A stretch of 38,591 bases of DNA from contig CAIKLM010000182.1 in assembly GCA_903828235.1 (NCBI GenBank), positions 1-38,591 of the forward strand, in the 5' to 3' direction. The notes beneath the pieces are model-generated. The model ran no database searches. It had not been told where the DNA came from and saw nothing but the letters and a program-made list of their open reading frames with translations. Of this stretch, positions 17,793 to 25,408 are shown in pieces. This DNA is from an uncultured beta proteobacterium (GTDB lineage: Bacteria; Pseudomonadota; Gammaproteobacteria; Burkholderiales; Burkholderiaceae_C). Position 1 is the first letter of the stretch. Every line of letters starts with the position of its first letter. Made by a program: the position numbers and the translations under genes.

Positions 17793-18290
17793 ATGAGCAG
17801 CAGCCAGAAATTCATCGCCCGCAACCGTGCGCCGCGGGTCCAGATCGAGTACGACGTTGAGGTCTACGGCGCCGAGAAGAAGGTCCAGCTGCCCTTCGTG
17901 ATGGGCGTTCTGGCCGACCTGTCGGGCAAGCCGGCCGAGCCGCTGGCGCCCGTGGCCGATCGCAAGTTCCTGGAAATCGACGTCGACAACTTCGACGCCC
18001 GCATGAAGGCGATGAAGCCGCGCGTGGCCTTCCAGGTGCCCAACACGCTGACCGGCGAGGGCAACATGAGCGTGGACATCACGTTCGAGAGCATGGACGA
18101 CTTCAGTCCCGACGCGGTGGCGCGCAAGGTCGACTCGCTGAACAAGCTGCTTGAGGCCCGGCAGCAGCTGCAGAACCTGGTCACCTACATGGACGGCAAG
18201 GGCGGCGCCGAGGAACTGATCGGCAAGCTGATGAACGACCCGGCCGTGCTGGGCGCGCTGGCCAGCTCGCCCAAGCCGTCCGAAGGCTGA
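17793..18290 (+). CDS. tssB: T6SS contractile sheath small subunit TssB (VipA/ImpB)
   Basis: The 165-residue product is full length for the family. It shows the typical opening with RNRAPRVQIEYDVE, then QLPFVMGVLADLSG at residues 32-45, the core strand FLEIDVDNFDARM and the C-terminal helix LEARQQLQNLVTYMDG. TssB pairs with TssC to build the contractile sheath around the Hcp tube. The start is set by AGGAGC 6 bp upstream of the ATG. It lies between tssA and tssC, with a 57-bp gap before tssC. The ClpV-binding helix normally lies in TssC, and TagJ, also encoded here, binds the TssB N-terminus in the P. aeruginosa H1 system. Confidence 0.97.
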   Translation: MSSSQKFIARNRAPRVQIEYDVEVYGAEKKVQLPFVMGVLADLSGKPAEPLAPVADRKFLEIDVDNFDARMKAMKPRVAFQVPNTLTGEGNMSVDITFESMDDFSPDAVARKVDSLNKLLEARQQLQNLVTYMDGKGGAEELIGKLMNDPAVLGALASSPKPSEG

Positions 18291-18347
18291 TGCCGGCGCA
18301 CCGCCGAGCCCCCCATTTCCTCAGCAGCATCCGCAGGAGAGCCGAAC

Positions 18348-19838
18348 ATGGCTGAAGCGCAAGGTTCGTCGGCACTGGCCAGTGTCGAGATGGAAGGCAG
18401 CGACCTCGCGTCGCTGCTGCAGAAGGAATTCAAGCCCAAGAGCGACGACGCCAAGAGCGCGGTCGAGCAGGCGGTGCACACGCTGGCGCAGCAGGCGCTG
18501 GCGCAGACCCAGCTGATCGGCACCGACGTCGTGGCGTCGATCGAGGCGATGATCGCCGCGATCGACCGCAAGCTCTCGGAGCAGATCAACCTGATCCTCC
18601 ACCACGGCGACTTCCAGAAGCTGGAAGGGGCCTGGCGCGGCCTGCGCTACATGGTGAACAACACCGAGACCGACGAGCAGCTGAAGATCCGCGTCATGAA
18701 CGTCTCCAAGCAGGAGCTCGGCAAGACGCTCAAGCGCTACAAGGGCACCAACTGGGACCAGAGCCCGATCTTCAAGAAGATCTACGCCGAGGAGTTCAGC
18801 CAGTTCGGGGGCGAGCCCTTCGGGGCCCTGGTCGGTGACTACCACTTCGACCAGAGCGCGCCCGATGTCGAGTTGCTCGGCGAGATGGCCAAGATCGCCG
18901 CCGCCGCGCACGCGCCGTTCATCACCGGCGCCTCGCCGACGCTGATGCAGATGGACTCCTGGCAGGAACTGGCCAACCCGCGCGACCTGACCAAGATCTT
19001 CACCACGCCGGACTACGCGGCCTGGCGCTCGCTGCGCGAGAGCGAGGACAGCAAGTACATCGGCCTGGCGATGCCGCGCTTCCTGTCGCGCACGCCTTAC
19101 GGCGCGAAGACCAACCCGGTGGAAGCCTTCAACTTCGAGGAAGACACTGGCGGCGCCGACCACGGCAAGTACACCTGGGCCAATGCGGCGTACGCGATGG
19201 CCACCAACATCAACCGCGCGTTCAAGGAATACGGCTGGTGCACGCGCATCCGCGGCATCGAATCCGGCGGCGCGGTGACCAACCTGCCCACGCACTCCTT
19301 CCCGACTGACGACGGCGGCGTCGACATGAAGTGCCCGACCGAGATCGCCATCGAGGATCGGCGCGAGGCCGAGCTGGCCAAGAACGGCTTCATGCCGCTG
19401 GTGCACCGCAAGAACAGCGACTTCGCCGCCTTCATCGGCGCGCAGTCGCTGCACAAGCCGGCTGAATACGACGACCCGGACGCCACCGCGAACGCCAACC
19501 TGGCGGCGCGCCTGCCCTACCTGTTCGCGACCTGCCGCTTCGCGCACTACCTGAAGTGCATCGTGCGCGACAAGATCGGCTCGTTCAAGGAGCGCGAGGA
19601 AGTCGAGCGCTGGCTGTCGAGCTGGGTGATGCAGTACGTCGACGGCGACCCGGCGCACTCGTCGGAGTCGACCAAGGCGCGTAAACCGCTGGCCGCTGCC
19701 GAGGTGGTGGTCGAGGAAGACCCGGCCAACCCCGGCTATTACAGCTCGAAGTTCTTTCTCAGGCCCCATTACCAGCTCGAGGGTCTGACGGTATCCCTTA
19801 GGCTAGTTTCCAAGTTGCCCTCCGCGAAGGCAGGATAG
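18348..19838 (+). CDS. tssC: T6SS contractile sheath large subunit TssC (VipB/ImpC)
   Basis: The 496-residue product has normal length for TssC. Clear family blocks are KLEGAWRGLRYMVNN near residue 90, GTNWDQSPIFKKIYAEEF and FGALVGDYHF in the middle, LSRTPYGAKTNPVEAFNFEE, and the C-terminal VVVEEDPANPGYYSSKFF with PHYQLEGLTVSLRLVSKLP. This last part forms the strands that interlock neighbouring subunits in the sheath. GCAGGAG lies 9 bp upstream of the start. It follows tssB by 57 bp and is followed by 118 bp with a possible hairpin before hcp. A shorter relative of this protein, joined to a TssB-like part, is encoded on the minus strand at 30021-31373. Confidence 0.97.
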   Translation: MAEAQGSSALASVEMEGSDLASLLQKEFKPKSDDAKSAVEQAVHTLAQQALAQTQLIGTDVVASIEAMIAAIDRKLSEQINLILHHGDFQKLEGAWRGLRYMVNNTETDEQLKIRVMNVSKQELGKTLKRYKGTNWDQSPIFKKIYAEEFSQFGGEPFGALVGDYHFDQSAPDVELLGEMAKIAAAAHAPFITGASPTLMQMDSWQELANPRDLTKIFTTPDYAAWRSLRESEDSKYIGLAMPRFLSRTPYGAKTNPVEAFNFEEDTGGADHGKYTWANAAYAMATNINRAFKEYGWCTRIRGIESGGAVTNLPTHSFPTDDGGVDMKCPTEIAIEDRREAELAKNGFMPLVHRKNSDFAAFIGAQSLHKPAEYDDPDATANANLAARLPYLFATCRFAHYLKCIVRDKIGSFKEREEVERWLSSWVMQYVDGDPAHSSESTKARKPLAAAEVVVEEDPANPGYYSSKFFLRPHYQLEGLTVSLRLVSKLPSAKAG

Positions 19839-19860
19839 AGCCGTTGGGATGACACCCCAT

Positions 19861-19885
19861 CTCCTGCCTGCGGCTGCGCAGGGAG
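19861..19885 (+). other. Possible hairpin in the tssC-hcp gap
   Basis: The 118-bp gap between tssC and the first hcp gene contains an inverted repeat. CTCCTGC at 19861-19867 pairs with GCAGGGAG at 19878-19885, with one bulged G and a 10-nt loop. No U-run follows, so it is not a classical terminator. It could protect the 5' end of a processed hcp mRNA. A strong AAGGAGAG ribosome binding site precedes the hcp start. Confidence 0.35.
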
Positions 19886-19956
19886 GCGCCAGGGCAGCCG
19901 GGCGACATTGCAGCGACAACCGCCCCTCCACACCGGGGCACTAAGGAGAGCACACC

Positions 19957-20445
19957 ATGGCCGTAGACATGTTCATCAAGATCGGCGACATCAAGGGTGA
20001 GTCGACCGACAAGAAGCACGCGAACGAGATCGACGTGCTGGCCTGGAGTTGGGGCATGTCCAACTCCGGCACCACCCACACGGGCGGTGGCGGCGGCTCC
20101 GGCAAGGCCAACGTGCAGGACTTGTCCTTCACGAAGTACGTGGACGCGGCGTCGCACGCGCTGCTGCTGGCGTGCAGCAACGGCCAGCACCACAAGAAGG
20201 CGAATCTCTACGTGCGCAAGGCCGGCGGCAAGGGCGCGGCGATTGAGTACATCAAGATCGAGATGGACGAGGTGCTGGTCACCTCGGTCAGCACTGGCGG
20301 CTCCGGTGGCGAGGACCGCCTCACCGAGAATGTCACGCTGAACTTCGCGAAGGTGAAATTCGAGTACACGCCGCAGAAGCCCGACGGCACTCCCGATGCG
20401 ACCAAGTCGATGGTCTACAACATCGCCGAGAACGACAACAACTGA
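19957..20445 (+). CDS. hcp: T6SS tube protein Hcp (first copy)
   Basis: The 162-residue product is an Hcp (TssD), the ring-forming protein stacked into the inner tube and secreted. It begins MAVDMFIKIGDIKGEST, followed by VLAWSWGMSNSG and a Gly-rich loop THTGGGGGSGKAN at about residues 41-53. Such a loop is characteristic of the P. aeruginosa Hcp1 class. It then has DLSFTKYVDAASHALL, YVRKAGG and IKIEMDEVLVTSVS, all family landmarks. AAGGAGAG lies 8 bp upstream of the ATG. It follows tssC by 118 bp and is followed by a nested hairpin and a divergent second hcp gene. It is likely the main structural Hcp. Confidence 0.96.
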   Translation: MAVDMFIKIGDIKGESTDKKHANEIDVLAWSWGMSNSGTTHTGGGGGSGKANVQDLSFTKYVDAASHALLLACSNGQHHKKANLYVRKAGGKGAAIEYIKIEMDEVLVTSVSTGGSGGEDRLTENVTLNFAKVKFEYTPQKPDGTPDATKSMVYNIAENDNN

Positions 20446-20468
20446 GTCGTCTGCGCTGCATTGAGCCC

Positions 20469-20517
20469 CGTGCCCCTGGCGGCGCGCTGAAGCGCCGCAA
20501 GGGCGCCCGCGGGCACG
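20469..20517 (+). other. Nested hairpin between the two hcp genes
   Basis: An outer perfect 7-bp inverted repeat, CGTGCCC at 20469-20475 with GGGCACG at 20511-20517, encloses an inner perfect 7-bp stem. The inner stem is GCGGCGC at 20479-20485 with GCGCCGC at 20492-20498, with a 6-nt loop. A self-complementary GGGCGCCC lies at 20501-20508. No U-run follows. It starts 24 bp after the first hcp stop. A role as a partial terminator or an mRNA-stabilising 3' structure for the first hcp is plausible. Confidence 0.6.
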
Positions 20518-20554
20518 AGCGTCGCCCCATCGGAATCGAACCGGACTGACCGCC

Positions 20555-21052
20555 ATGCCGCGCTCGGACATGTTCCTGAAGGCCGTGGGCCAGCGAACGG
20601 GCGCCATCACCGGCGAGTCCACCGATCGCCGGTTCGCGGGTCAGATCGACGTCGTCGACTGGTCCTGGGGCATGTCGGCACCGTCGGCGGTGAACGGCCA
20701 GCGCACCGGGCGGCTGCAGATCAAGGAGTTGACCCTCGTCAAGCGAGCCGACCGCGCCTCCACCGCGCTGATGAGCGTGATGCGCAACAACGAGTTGCTG
20801 TCCACCGCGGTGCTTTCGGTGCGAAAGGCCGGCGGCGCGGACCCGCTGCCCTACATGACCATCACGCTCGACAAGGCACGCATCGTCGCCTTCGACGTCC
20901 AGTCCGACATGGCACCCGACGGCGCACCGACGCTGACCGAGCGCATCGGGCTGCACTTCCTCTCGATGACCGTCGACTACGTTCCGCAGGGCGCCAGCGG
21001 CGCCGGCAGCGGCGCCTCGTCGGTCGTGATCGACAACAACCCGGCGGCCTAG
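20555..21052 (+). CDS. hcp: Second, divergent Hcp-family protein
   Basis: The 165-residue product is clearly Hcp-like: DMFLKAVGQRTGAITGESTD, VDWSWGMSAPS, TLVKRADRASTALMS, SVRKAGGADPLPYMTITL and LHFLSMTVDYVPQG align block by block with the first copy. It differs through most of its surface. It lacks the long Gly-rich loop and has a shorter loop, SAVNGQRTGRLQ, in its place. It lies 109 bp after the first hcp across a nested hairpin and 45 bp before tagJ. Its upstream region lacks a strong ribosome binding site. It could form separate rings, mix into the tube, or carry particular effectors, since Hcp lumens act as effector chaperones. Which of these applies is not shown by the sequence. Confidence 0.9.
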   Translation: MPRSDMFLKAVGQRTGAITGESTDRRFAGQIDVVDWSWGMSAPSAVNGQRTGRLQIKELTLVKRADRASTALMSVMRNNELLSTAVLSVRKAGGADPLPYMTITLDKARIVAFDVQSDMAPDGAPTLTERIGLHFLSMTVDYVPQGASGAGSGASSVVIDNNPAA

Positions 21053-21097
21053 GCCCCTGCGGCAAGTCGCCGGCCGCCGCCACGCCACGGAGCGCCG

Positions 21098-21925
21098 ATG
21101 CCATCCCTTGCTGCCGAGGCCCAGCAGGCCCTGAAGAACGGCGACGCGCTCGCTGCGCTAAAGCTGCTGACAGACCAGGTCCGCACGCGGCCGCAAGACG
21201 CCAAGCTGCGCGTCTTCCTGTTTCAGCTTCTGTGCGTGACGGGGCAGTGGGAGCGCGCGCTGAACCAGCTCAACGTGGCGCTGGAACTCGACGCCGCCGT
21301 GCTGCCGATGGTGCAGACCTACCGCGAGGCGATCGCCTGCGAGGCGCTGCGCCGCCAGGTCTTTGCCGGCCAGAAGGCGCCGATGCTGTTCGGCGAGCCC
21401 GAGACCTGGGTCGCGCTGCTGATCGAGGCGATGCTGCGCGAGGGCCGCGGCGAGCCCGACGAGGCCCGCCGGTTGCGCGAGCAGGCGCTCGAGCAGGCGC
21501 CGGCCAGCCCGGGCACGGCCACGGTTGGCGATTCGCCGTCGCAGGCGTTCGCCTGGATCGCCGACGCCGACTCGCGGCTCGGCCCCACGGTCGAGGCGGT
21601 GATCAACGGCAAGTACTACTGGCTGCCGTTCAACCGGCTGGCGCAGATCGACGTGCACGCGCCGCAGGACCTGCGCGACGCGGTCTGGATGCCGGCTAAC
21701 TTCCGCTTCGTCAATGGCGGCGAGGTCGTCGGCCTGATCCCCACGCGCTACCCCGGCACCGAACTGGCGGCTGGTGACGCGCTGGCACTGGCCCGCCGCA
21801 CCGAGTGGCGTGAAGCCTCGCCCGGCGTCTTCTGCGGCTTCGGCCAGCGGCTGCTGGCCACCGACCAGGCCGACATCGCGCTGATGGACCTGCGCACCGT
21901 GGTGCTGGCGCAAGCCGACGCCTGA
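21098..21925 (+). CDS. tagJ: T6SS accessory protein TagJ (ImpE family)
   Basis: The 275-residue product matches the ImpE/TagJ family. The N-terminal half is helical and TPR-like (LAALKLLTDQVRTRPQDAKL, then CVTGQWERALNQLNVALELD). The C-terminal half has the family blocks FAWIADADSRLGPTVEAVIN, GKYYWLPFNRLAQIDVHAP and LIPTRYPGTE. In P. aeruginosa TagJ1 binds the N-terminal part of TssB and is associated with sheath handling by ClpV. Its presence marks the T6SS clade that includes the H1 system. It lies between the second hcp and tssE with gaps of 45 and 14 bp, so it is co-transcribed. Confidence 0.94.
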   Translation: MPSLAAEAQQALKNGDALAALKLLTDQVRTRPQDAKLRVFLFQLLCVTGQWERALNQLNVALELDAAVLPMVQTYREAIACEALRRQVFAGQKAPMLFGEPETWVALLIEAMLREGRGEPDEARRLREQALEQAPASPGTATVGDSPSQAFAWIADADSRLGPTVEAVINGKYYWLPFNRLAQIDVHAPQDLRDAVWMPANFRFVNGGEVVGLIPTRYPGTELAAGDALALARRTEWREASPGVFCGFGQRLLATDQADIALMDLRTVVLAQADA

Positions 21926-21939
21926 GCACCGGGCTGCAC

Positions 21940-22446
21940 ATGGCCTCGCTGCGCGCCCAGGACCGCCTGCAGCCGGCGCTGCTGGACCGGCTGACCGACG
22001 ATGCCCCGGACAACCCGGCCGAGACCGCGGAGGCGCGCGTCATCAACCGCACTCGCCTGCGCGACCTGGTGCTGCGCGACATGGCCTGGCTCTTCAATGC
22101 CGTCGCACCCGGGCGCTCGATCGACTTCACTGGGCTGCCGCATGCGCAGGCCTCGGTGCTGAACTACGGCCTGCCGCCGCTGTCGGGCGAGACCGCGTCG
22201 ACCATCGACCCGCTGGTGCTGCAGGCCCGCGTGCGCCAGGCCATCCTGGACTTCGAGCCGCGCATCCTGCCGGACTCGCTGCACGTCGAGGCCATCCTCA
22301 GCGAGGAGCAGATGGACCACCACAACCAGATCGGCTTCCGCATCACCGGCCAGATGTGGGCGCAACCGGTGCCGCTGGAGCTGATGCTGCACACCGATGT
22401 CGACCTCGAGACGGGTCGCGTCGCGGTGCGCGAGCTGCAGCGCTGA
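21940..22446 (+). CDS. tssE: T6SS baseplate protein TssE (gp25-like)
   Basis: The 168-residue product carries the gp25-like baseplate fold. Landmarks are LLDRLTDDAPDNPAE near the start, VINRTRLRDLVLRDMAWLFN, SVLNYGLPPLSGETAS and the C-terminal VEAILSEEQMDHHNQIGFRI followed by FEPR-type and ELMLHTDVDLETG segments. TssE forms the baseplate wedge with TssF and TssG and seeds sheath polymerisation. It starts 14 bp after tagJ and ends 24 bp before tssF. The ATG at 21940 is chosen because it matches normal length and the upstream gap. Confidence 0.94.
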   Translation: MASLRAQDRLQPALLDRLTDDAPDNPAETAEARVINRTRLRDLVLRDMAWLFNAVAPGRSIDFTGLPHAQASVLNYGLPPLSGETASTIDPLVLQARVRQAILDFEPRILPDSLHVEAILSEEQMDHHNQIGFRITGQMWAQPVPLELMLHTDVDLETGRVAVRELQR

Positions 22447-22470
22447 ACCGGGCAGGCAGGGCCACGCACC

Positions 22471-24345
22471 ATGGACCCCCGGCTGCTGCGCTACTACAAC
22501 GAGGAGCTCCGCCACCTGCGCGAGATGGGGGCGGAGTTCGCGAAGGCGTTCCCCAAGGTGGCCGCCCGGCTGGGCATGGAAGGCCTGGAAGTCACCGACC
22601 CCTACGTCGAGCGGCTGCTCGAGGGCTTCGCCTTCCTGGCCGGGCGCGTGCAGCTGCGGCTCGACGCCGAGTTCCCGCGCTTCACGCAGCGCCTGCTGGA
22701 GATCGTCTACCCGCAGTTCATGGCGCCCACGCCGGCGATGCTGATCGCGCAGCTGCAGCCCGATCTCAACGACCCGGCGCTCGCCGAGGGCGTGACCCTG
22801 CCGCGCGGCGCGACGATGACGAGCCAGCCCGGCAAGGCCAGCGCCACGGCCTGCGAGTTCCGCACCGCCCACGCGCTGACGATGTGGCCGCTGGAGATCA
22901 CGCAGGTCGAGTACTTCAGCCAGGCGGCCGAACTGCCGCTGGCGGCGCTGCCCGAGTGGCGGCGCTACCGCTCGGGCCTGCGCATCCGCCTGCGCACGAC
23001 GGCGGGGCTGGATTTCTCGCGCATCGCGCTGCGCGATCTGCGGCTGCACCTGGCCGGCATCGACGAGGTGGCGTACCGCCTGCACGACCTGGTGATCGGC
23101 CACACAATGGGCCTGCTGGTGCTGCCGACCCGGCGCCCGGCCGCCTGGCACGAGGCGCTGGACGCCGCCGCGGTGGAAGCCGCCGGGTTCGACGACGACG
23201 AGGCCCTGCTGCCGCCCACGCTGCGCGGCTTCGAGGGGTACCGACTGCTGCAGGAGTACTTCTCCTTTCCGCAGCGCTTCTTGTTCTTCGACCTGCAGGG
23301 CCTGGGCGACGCGCTGCGCCGGCACACCGACACCGAGGTCGACGTCGTGCTGCTGTTCGACCGCCTGGACAACGCGCTGCTGCAGTCGGTCGATGCCGGC
23401 GCGCTGGCGCTGAACTGCGTGCCGGCGATCAACCTGTTGGAGCGCCGCTGCGACCGCATCCACGTCGATCCCGGTAACCACGAGTTCCACGTCGTGCCCG
23501 ACCGCGCGCGGCCGATGGACTTCGAGGTGCACACGCTGACCGAGGTCACCGGCTACGGCAGCGGCGCGCAGCGCGAGTGGCGCTTCCTGCCCTTCTACAG
23601 CGCCTTCCGCGCCGAGGACAGCGCGCACCCCGCCTACTACGCGTTGCAGCGCCAGCCGCGGCTGATGTCGCAGACGCAGCAGCGCGATGGCCCGCGCACG
23701 GCCTACCTGGGCACCGAGGTGTATCTGTCGGTCGTCGACGCCCACGAGGCGCCCTTCCCCGAGGAGCTGCGCCAGATCGGCGTGAGCGCGCTGTGCACCA
23801 ACCGCGACCTGCCGGTGCTGATGCCGGTGGGCAGCGCCAAGGGCGACCTGACGCTGGCGCAGTCCGCGCCCGTGCAGGCCATCTCGGTGATCAAGGGCCC
23901 GTCGCGCCCGCGCTCGCCGCTGGCCGACGGCAGCGTGGCGTGGAAGCTGATCAACCAGCTGTCGCTGAACCACCTGTCGCTGACCGACACCGATGCCGAG
24001 CAGGGCGCGGCCGCGCTGCGCGCCATCCTGCGCCTGTACGCGCCCGACGGCGACGCGGCGGCGCAGCGGCAGGTCGACGGCCTGCGCTCGGTGGGCATCC
24101 AGCAGGTGGTGCGCCGGCTGCCCATGCCGGGCCCCATCACCTTCGGCCGCGGCACCGAGATCCGCATCGAGGTCGACGAGCTGGCGTTCGAGGGCTCCAG
24201 CGCCTTCCTGCTGGGCTGCGTGCTGGAGCGCTTCCTGGCGCGCCATGCTGCGCTGAACAGCTTCACGCAGACGCGCCTGCACTCGCCGGCGCGCGGCGAC
24301 ATCCTGAACGGGCAGCCGCGCTGCGGCGCCCGGCCGGTGCTGTGA
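22471..24345 (+). CDS. tssF: T6SS baseplate protein TssF (VasA/ImpG)
   Basis: The 624-residue product has normal TssF length. It begins MDPRLLRYYNEELRHLREMG and continues with EFAKAFPKVAARLGMEG and DPYVERLLEGFAFLAGRVQL, the strongest signature of the family. Later blocks include FPRFTQRLLEIVYPQFM, YRLLQEYFSFPQRFLFFDL, and a C-terminal EIRIEVDELAFEGSSAFLLG with SFTQTRLHSPARG. TssF pairs with TssG as the baseplate wedge core. The start follows tssE by 24 bp. The stop TGA at 24343-24345 overlaps the GTG start of tssG by two bases, so the two are translationally coupled. Confidence 0.97.
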   Translation: MDPRLLRYYNEELRHLREMGAEFAKAFPKVAARLGMEGLEVTDPYVERLLEGFAFLAGRVQLRLDAEFPRFTQRLLEIVYPQFMAPTPAMLIAQLQPDLNDPALAEGVTLPRGATMTSQPGKASATACEFRTAHALTMWPLEITQVEYFSQAAELPLAALPEWRRYRSGLRIRLRTTAGLDFSRIALRDLRLHLAGIDEVAYRLHDLVIGHTMGLLVLPTRRPAAWHEALDAAAVEAAGFDDDEALLPPTLRGFEGYRLLQEYFSFPQRFLFFDLQGLGDALRRHTDTEVDVVLLFDRLDNALLQSVDAGALALNCVPAINLLERRCDRIHVDPGNHEFHVVPDRARPMDFEVHTLTEVTGYGSGAQREWRFLPFYSAFRAEDSAHPAYYALQRQPRLMSQTQQRDGPRTAYLGTEVYLSVVDAHEAPFPEELRQIGVSALCTNRDLPVLMPVGSAKGDLTLAQSAPVQAISVIKGPSRPRSPLADGSVAWKLINQLSLNHLSLTDTDAEQGAAALRAILRLYAPDGDAAAQRQVDGLRSVGIQQVVRRLPMPGPITFGRGTEIRIEVDELAFEGSSAFLLGCVLERFLARHAALNSFTQTRLHSPARGDILNGQPRCGARPVL

Positions 24346-25397
24346 ACGAGCCAGCCGACAGCGCGCGCCGGGCCGCCAGCCTGCTGGCCGAGATTGCGGC
24401 CGCGCCGCACCGGCACGACTTCTACCAGGCCTTGCGGCGCATCGAGGCCGCCCATCCGGACAAGCCGCGCCTGGGCACGGCGCGCCGGCCGGCCGACGAG
24501 CCGGTGCGCCTGGGCCAGGCCGCCGACCTGTCGTTCGCGCCGAGCAGCCTGGCGGCGGTGCAACTGCAAAGCCGCCTGGGCCGCCCGCGCATAGAGGTGC
24601 GCTTCCTGGGACTGTTCGGCCCCAACGGGCCGCTGCCGCTGCACCTGACGGCCTATGCGCGCGAGCGCATCATCCACAAGGGCGATGAGACCTTCGCGCG
24701 CTTCGCCGACCTGTTCCACCACCGGTTGCTGTTGCTCTTCTACCGCGCCTGGTCGCAGGCGCAGCCGACCGTCAGCCAGGACCGCCCGCACGAGGACCGC
24801 TTTGCCGACTACGTCGGCTCGCTGATCGGCGTCGGCGGCGACGAATGGCGCAGCCGCGACGCCGCGCCCGACCACGCGCGGCTGGCCTTCGCCGGGCTGC
24901 TGTCGCGCCAGGTGCGCAATGCCGACGGGCTGGCCCACCTGCTAAGTGCCTTCCTGGGCCGGCCGGTGCGGGTGGAGAACTTCGTCGGCCGCTGGATGGC
25001 GCTGCCGCAGGCCGAGCGCACGCGCATCGGCCGGGCCGGCGCGCGCGGCCGCCAGCCCACCGCGCGGCTGGGCAGCAGCGCGGTGCTGGGCGGCACGGTC
25101 TTCGACCGCCAGCACCACTTCCGCATCCACATCAGCGCACTGGCGCTGCCGGAGTTCGAAGCGCTGCTGCCGGTGGGCAGCGCGCTGCCGGCGGTGCAGG
25201 CGCTGGTGCGGCAGTACGTCGGCGTCGAGCTCGGCTGGGACCTGCGGCTTGAGCTGGCCGAGGGCCAGCGCCCGGCCTGCCGGCCCGGGCGCAGCGGCCG
25301 CCTGGGCTGGACCAGCTGGCTGGGCCGCGCCCGCGACGGCCGGCCCAGCGCGTTGAACCTCGTTCCCCGGACCCCGTCGTCCCCAATGTCGTCCTGA
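24342..25397 (+). CDS. tssG: T6SS baseplate protein TssG (VasB/ImpH)
   Basis: The product is 351 residues from a GTG start at 24342, which overlaps the tssF stop as GTGA. The frame is open much further upstream but only as a shadow of tssF. Family blocks are HRHDFYQALRRIEAAHPDKP, GQAADLSFAPSSLA, FLGLFGPNGPLPLHLTAYAR, FADLFHHRLLLLFYRAWSQA and LLSAFLGRPVRVENFVGRWM. These are diagnostic of TssG. The C-terminal 30 residues are basic and low in complexity. It ends 11 bp before clpV. Confidence 0.95.
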   Translation: MNEPADSARRAASLLAEIAAAPHRHDFYQALRRIEAAHPDKPRLGTARRPADEPVRLGQAADLSFAPSSLAAVQLQSRLGRPRIEVRFLGLFGPNGPLPLHLTAYARERIIHKGDETFARFADLFHHRLLLLFYRAWSQAQPTVSQDRPHEDRFADYVGSLIGVGGDEWRSRDAAPDHARLAFAGLLSRQVRNADGLAHLLSAFLGRPVRVENFVGRWMALPQAERTRIGRAGARGRQPTARLGSSAVLGGTVFDRQHHFRIHISALALPEFEALLPVGSALPAVQALVRQYVGVELGWDLRLELAEGQRPACRPGRSGRLGWTSWLGRARDGRPSALNLVPRTPSSPMSS

Positions 25398-25408
25398 AAG
25401 GAAGCTCC

